A DNA stretch of 64,000 nt from Aplectana chamaeleonis (taxonomy: Eukaryota > Nematoda > Chromadorea > Rhabditida > Cosmocercidae), in the NCBI GenBank assembly GCA_029168955.1, contig JAPDOI010000694.1, forward strand, positions 245,532-309,531, given 5' to 3'. The position numbers and the translations under genes are program-made. This document shows positions 57,801-64,000 of this stretch, piece after piece. The stretch's first letter is position 1. The number at the start of each line of letters is the position of its first letter. The notes below the pieces were generated by a model, which was not told where the DNA came from, did no database searches, and worked only from the letters and a program-made list of their open reading frames with translations.

Positions 57801-60800
57801 CATGTAAAGTACATAGGGCATCTGATGACGTCATCAGGGTGTCATGTAAAGTACATAGGCATCTGATGACGTCATCAGGGTGTCATGTAAAGTACATAGG
57901 GCATCTGATGACGTCATCAGGTGTCATGTAAAGTACATAGGCATCTGATGACGTCATCAGGTGTCATGTAAAGTACATAGGCATCTGATGACGTCATCAG
58001 GGTGTCATGTAAAGTACATAGGCATCTGATGACGTCATCAGGTGTCATGTAAAGTACATAGGCATCTGATGACGTCATCAGGGTGTCATGTAAAGTACAT
58101 AGGGCATCTGATGACGTCATCAGGGTGTCATGTAAAGTACATAGGCATCTGATGACGTCATCAGGTGTCGCGTAAAGTACATAGGGCATCTGATGACGTC
58201 ATCAGGGTGTCATGTAAAGTACATAGGGCATCTGATGACGTCATCAGGTGTCATGTAAAGTACATAGGCATCTGATGACGTCATCAGGGTGTCATGTAAA
58301 GTACATAGGCATCTGATGACGTCATCAGGTGTCATGTAAAGTACATAGGGCATCTGATGACGTCATCAGGGTGTCATGTAAAGTACATAGGGCATCTGAT
58401 GACGTCATCAGGTGTCATGTAAAGTACATAGGCATCTGATGACGTCATCAGGTGTCATGTAAAGTACATAGGGCATCTGATGACGTCATCAGGGTGTCAT
58501 GTAAAGTACATAGGGCATCCGATGACGTCATCAGGTGTCAGCGTAAAGTACATAGGGCATCTGATGACGTCATCAGGTGTCATGTAAAGTACATAGGGCA
58601 TCTGATGACGTCATCAGGGTGTCAGCGTAAAGTACATAGGCATCTGATGACGTCATCAGGTGTCATGTAAAGTACATAGGGCATCTGATGACGTCATCAG
58701 GGTGTCGTAAAGTACATAGGGCATCTGATGACGTCATCAGGTGTCATGTAAAGTACATAGGGCATCTGATGACGTCATCAGGGTGTCATGTAAAGTACAT
58801 AGGGCATCTGATGACGTCATCAGGGTGTCATGTAAAGTACATAGGCATCTGATGACGTCATCAGGGTGTCGCGTAAAGTACATAGGGCATCTGATGACGT
58901 CATCAGGTGTCATGTAAAGTACATATAGGCATCTGATGACGTCATCAGGTGTCATGTAAAGTACATAGGCATCTGATGACGTCATCAGGTGTCATGTAAA
59001 GTACATAGGGCATCTGATGACGTCATCAGGGTGTCATGTAAAGTACATAGGCATCTGATGACGTCATCAGGTGTCATGTAAAGTACATAGGGCATCTGAT
59101 GACGTCATCAGGTGTCATGTAAAGTACATAGGCATCTGATGACGTCATCAGGGTGTCATGTAAAGTACATAGGCATCTGATGACGTCATCAGGTGTCATG
59201 TAAAGTACATAGGCATCTGATGACGTCATCAGGTGTCATGTAAAGTACATAGGGCATCTGATGACGTCATCAGGGTGTCATGTAAAGTACATAGGCATCT
59301 GATGACGTCATCAGGGTGTCATGTAAAGTACATAGGGCATCTGATGACGTCATCAGGGTGTCATGTAAAGTACATAGGCATCTGATGACGTCATCAGGGT
59401 GTCATGTAAAGTACATAGGCATCTGATGACGTCATCAGGTGTCATGTAAAGTACATAGGCATCTGATGACGTCATCAGGGTGTCATGTAAAGTACATATA
59501 GGGCATCTGATGACGTCATCAGGGTGTCATGTAAAGTACATAGGGCATCTGATGACGTCATCAGGTGTCATGTAAAGTACATAGGCATCTGATGACGTCA
59601 TCAGGTGTCATGTAAAGTACATAGGCATCTGATGACGTCATCAGGTGTCATGTAAAGTACATAGGCATCTGATGACGTCATCAGGTGTCATGTAAAGTAC
59701 ATAGGGCATCTGATGACGTCATCAGGTGTCATGTAAAGTACATAGGCATCTGATGACGTCATCAGGGTGTCATGTAAAGTACATAGGGCATCTGATGACG
59801 TCATCAGGTGTCATGTAAAGTACATATAGCATCTGATGACGTCATCAGGTGTCATGTAAAGTACATAGGCATCTGATGACGTCATCAGGATGTCATGTAA
59901 AGTACATAGGGCATCTGATGACGTCATCAGGTGTCATGTAAAGTACATAGGGCATCTGATGACGTCATCAGGGTGTCATGTAAAGTACATAGGCATCTGA
60001 TGACGTCATCAGGTGTCATGTAAAGTACATAGGGCATCTGATGACGTCATCAGGGTGTCATGTAAAGTACATAGGGCATCTGATGACGTCATCAGGGTGT
60101 CATGTAAAGTACATAGGGCATCTGATGACGTCATCAGGGTGTCATGTAAAGTACATAGGCATCTGATGACGTCATCAGGTGTCATGTAAAGTACATAGGC
60201 ATCTGATGACGTCATCAGGTGTCATGTAAAGTACATAGGCATCTGATGACGTCATCAGGGTGTCATGTAAAGTACATAGGGCATCTGATGACGTCATCAG
60301 GGTGTCATGTAAAGTACATAGGCATCTGATGACGTCATCAGGGTGTCATGTAAAGTACATAGGCATCTGATGACGTCATCAGGTGTCATGTAAAGTACAT
60401 AGGGCATCTGATGACGTCATCAGGTGTCATGTAAAGTACATAGGCATCTGATGACGTCATCAGGGTGTCATGTAAAGTACATAGGCATCTGATGACGTCA
60501 TCAGGGTGTCATGTAAAGTACATAGGGCATCTGATGACGTCATCAGGGTGTCATGTAAAGTACATAGGCATCTGATGACGTCATCAGGTGTCATGTAAAG
60601 TACATAGGCATCTGATGACGTCATCAGGTGTCATACATAGGCATCTGATGACGTCATCGTCATGTAAAGTACATAGGCATCTGATGACGTCATCAGGTGT
60701 CATGTAAAGTACATAGGGCATCTGATGACGTCATCAGGGTGTCATGTAAAGTACATAGGGCATCTGATGACGTCATCAGGGTGTCATGTAAAGTACATAG

Positions 60801-63800
60801 GGCATCTGATGACGTCATCAGGGTGTCATGTAAAGTACATAGGGCATCTGATGACGTCATCAGGTGTCATGTAAAGTACATATAGGCATCTGATGACGTC
60901 ATCAGGGTGTCATGTAAAGTACATAGGGCATCTGATGACGTCATCAGGTGTCATGTAAAGTACATAGGCATCTGATGACGTCATCAGGGTGTCATGTAAA
61001 GTACATAGGGCATCTGATGACGTCATCAGGTGTCATGTAAAGTACATAGGGCATCTGATGACGTCATCAGGATGTCATGTAAAGTACATAGGGCATCTGA
61101 TGACGTCATCAGGGTGTCATGTAAAGTACATAGGGCATCTGATGACGTCATCAGGGTGTCATGTAAAGTACATAGGCATCTGATGACGTCATCAGGTGTC
61201 ATGTAAAGTACATAGGGCATCTGATGATGTCATCAGGGTGTCATGTAAAGTACATAGGCATCTGATGACGTCATCAGGGTGTCATGTAAAGTACATAGGC
61301 ATCTGATGACGTCATCAGGGTGTCATGTAAAGTACATAGGGCATCTGATGACGTCATCAGGGTGTCATGTAGAGTACATAGGGCATCTGATGACGTCCTC
61401 AGGGTGTCATGTAAAGTACATAGGCATCTGATGACGTCATCAGGGTGTCAGCGTAAAGTACATAGGGCATCTGATGACGTCATCAGGTGTCATGTAAAGT
61501 ACATATAGGCATCTGATGACGTCATCAGGGTGTCATGTAAAGTACATAGGGCATCTGATGACGTCATCAGGTGTCATGTAAAGTACATAGGGCATCTGAT
61601 GACGTCATCAGGGTGTCATGTAAAGTACATAGGGCATCTGATGACGTCATCAGGGTGTCAGGTAAAGTATTACATAGGCATCTGATGACGTCATCAGGTG
61701 TCATGTAAAGTACATAGGGCATCTGATGACGTCATCAGGTGTCATGTAAAGTACATAGGGCATCTGATGACGTCATCAGGTGTCATGTAAAGTACATAGG
61801 CATCTGATGACGTCATCAGGTGTCATGTAAAGTACATAGGCATCTGATGACGTCATCAGTCGTCATCTGATGACGTCATCAGGTGTCATGTAAAGTACAT
61901 AGGCATCTGATGACGTCATCAGGGTGTCATGTAAAGTACATAGGGCATCTGATGACGTCATCAGGGTCGCGCGAAGTACATAGGGCATCTGATGACGTCA
62001 TCAGGGTGTCATGTAAAGTACATAGGCATCTGATGACGTCATCAGGTGTCATGTAAAGTACATAGGGCATCTGATGACGTCATCAGGGTGTCAGCGTAAA
62101 GTACATAGGGCATCTGATGACGTCATCAGGGTGTCATGTAAAGTACATAGGGCATCTGATGACGTCATCAGGGTGTCATGTAAAGTACATAGGGCATCTG
62201 ATGACGTCATCAGGATGTCATGTAAAGTACATAGGGCATCTGATGACGTCATCAGGTGTCATGTAAAGTACATAGGGCATCTGATGACGTCATCAGGTGT
62301 CATGTAAAGTACATAGGCATCTGATGACGTCATCAGGATGTCATGTAAAGTACATAGGGCATCTGATGACGTCATCAGGGTGTCATGTAAAGTACATAGG
62401 GCATCTGATGACGTCATCAGGTGTCATGTAAAGTACATAGGCATCTGATGACGTCATCAGGGTGTCATGTAAAGTACATAGGGCATCTGATGACGTCATC
62501 AGGTGTCATGTAAAGTACATAGGCATCTGATGACGTCATCAGGTGTCATGTAAAGTACATAGGGCATCTGATGACGTCATCAGGTGTCATGTAAAGTACA
62601 TAGGGCATCTGATGACGTCATCAGGGTGTCATGTAAAGTACATAGGCATCTGATGACGTCATCAGGTGTCATGTAAAGTACATAGGGCATCTGATGACGT
62701 CATCAGGGTGTCATGTAAAGTACATAGGCATCTGATGACGTCATCAGGGTGTCGTCGTAAAGTACATAGGGCATCTGATGACGTCATCAGGGTGTCATGT
62801 AAAGTACATAGGGCATCTGATGACGTCATCAGGGTGTCATGTAAAGTACATAGGGCATCTGATGACGTCATCAGGGTGTCATGTAAAGTACATAGGGCAT
62901 CTGATGACGTCATCAGGTGTCATGTAAAGTACATAGGCATCTGATGACGTCATCAGGTGTCATGTAAAGTACATAGGCATCTGATGACGTCATCAGGTGT
63001 CATGTAAAGTACATAGGGCATCTGATGACGTCATCAGGGTGTCATGTAAAGTACATAGGCATCTGATGACGTCATCAGGTGTCATGTAAAGTACATAGGG
63101 CATCTGATGACGTCATCAGGGTGTCATGTAAAGTACATAGGCATCTGATGACGTCATCAGGGTGTCATGTAAAGTACATAGGCATCTGATGACGTCATCA
63201 GGGTGTCATGTAAAGTACATAGGGCATCTGATGACGTCATCAGGTGTCATGTAAAGTACATAGGGCATCTGATGACGTCATCAGGTGTCATGTAAAGTAC
63301 ATAGGGCATCTGATGACGTCATCAGGGTGTCATGTAAAGTACATAGGGCATCTGATGACGTCATCAGGGTGTCATGTAAAGTACATAGGCATCTGATGAC
63401 GTCATCAGTCAGGTGTCATGTAAAGTACATAGGGCATCTGATGACGTCATCAGGTGTCATGTAAAGTACATAGGGCATCTGATGACGTCATCAGGTGTCA
63501 TGTAAAGTACATAGGGCATCTGATGACGTCATCAGGGTGTCATGTAAAGTACATAGGCATCTGATGACGTCATCAGGTGTCATGTAAAGTACATAGGGCA
63601 TCTGATGACGTCATCAGGGTGTCATGTAAAGTACATAGGCATCTGATGACGTCATCAGGTGTCATGTAAAGTACATAGGGCATCTGATGACGTCATCAGG
63701 GTGTCATGTAAAGTACATATAGGCATCTGATGACGTCATCAGGGTGTCATGTAAAGTACATAGGGCATCTGATGACGTCATCAGGGTGTCATGTAAAGTA

Positions 63801-64000
63801 CATAGGGCATCTGATGACGTCATCAGGGTGTCATGTAAAGTACATAGGGCATCTGATGACGTCATCAGGTGTCGCGTAAAGTACATAGGCATCTGATGAC
63901 GTCATCAGGGTGTCATGTAAAGTACATAGGGCATCTGATGACGTCATCAGGATGTCATGTAAAGTACATATAGGCATCTGATGACGTCACCAGGGTGTCG

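Larger units (their letters stand above)
32591..64000. repeat. giant 42-bp satellite array, runs off the right edge
   Basis: The basic unit is 42 bp; 33296-33337 is a clean example. Each unit has a weak dyad ATGTA-AAG-TACAT (unit positions 4-16) and the perfect 16-base palindrome CTGATGACGTCATCAG (positions 24-39), which contains TGACGTCA. Many units are 41 or 40 bp because AGGGTG is AGGTG or TAGGGC is TAGGC. Occasional variants are GATTACG, GTCCTCAG, GTAGAG and GCGTAAAG. The array covers about 31.4 kb, roughly 760 units by length. Two plus frames and one minus frame stay open over clean stretches because 42 is a multiple of three; there is no start context, codon bias or non-repeat domain to support a protein. 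Confidence 0.97.

Noticed and set aside
32591..64000. CRISPR array
   Set aside because: Repeats are directly adjacent with no variable spacers, the context is eukaryotic, and no cas genes are present.

Overview
This window looks like nuclear DNA of a nematode-like animal, with no sign of prokaryotic gene organisation. The evidence is one spread-out gene with short introns (57, 61, 73 and 124 bases) and mostly TTTTCAG-type acceptors, many eukaryotic retrotransposon fragments, dense palindromic MITE-like elements, and a giant minisatellite. No rRNA or convincing tRNA was seen. The species is not identifiable from what I can see.

Layout. 1-870 is the 3' end of an LTR retrotransposon (polyprotein tail, polypurine tract, one LTR). 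870-5,980 is a nest of foldback elements, with at least five related copies of one ~195-bp family. 5,981-8,940 is a non-LTR retrotransposon (LINE family A) in two head-to-head halves, followed by a 125-bp near-perfect hairpin. 10,116-28,758 holds the one credible host gene, a NUF2/HIM-10-like kinetochore coiled-coil protein in nine visible exons. Its long introns are swollen by LINE and MITE insertions, and its first exon(s) were not found. 28,759-32,590 holds degenerate repeats, a TG-rich microsatellite, two fragments of a third LINE family and a heptamer microsatellite.

From about 32,591 to the right edge (about 31.4 kb, half the window) the sequence is one uninterrupted array of a 42-bp unit, roughly 760 copies estimated from length. 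Each unit carries the perfect 16-bp palindrome CTGATGACGTCATCAG with the bZIP (ATF/CREB) core TGACGTCA. Every long 'ORF' in this half is the repeat read in frame, because 42 is a multiple of three. Inside the array, pieces of its unique left flank reappear at 40.3-40.6, 42.4-43.0 and 44.4-44.7 kb in hybrid form, and two G-runs of the unit are often one base short away from the flank. Both patterns raise the question of how much of the array is real order and how much is assembly or polishing.

The parts do not form a pathway. The biological story is one essential-type kinetochore gene that has absorbed several transposon families in its introns, next to a very large tandem array rich in transcription-factor-like palindromes.
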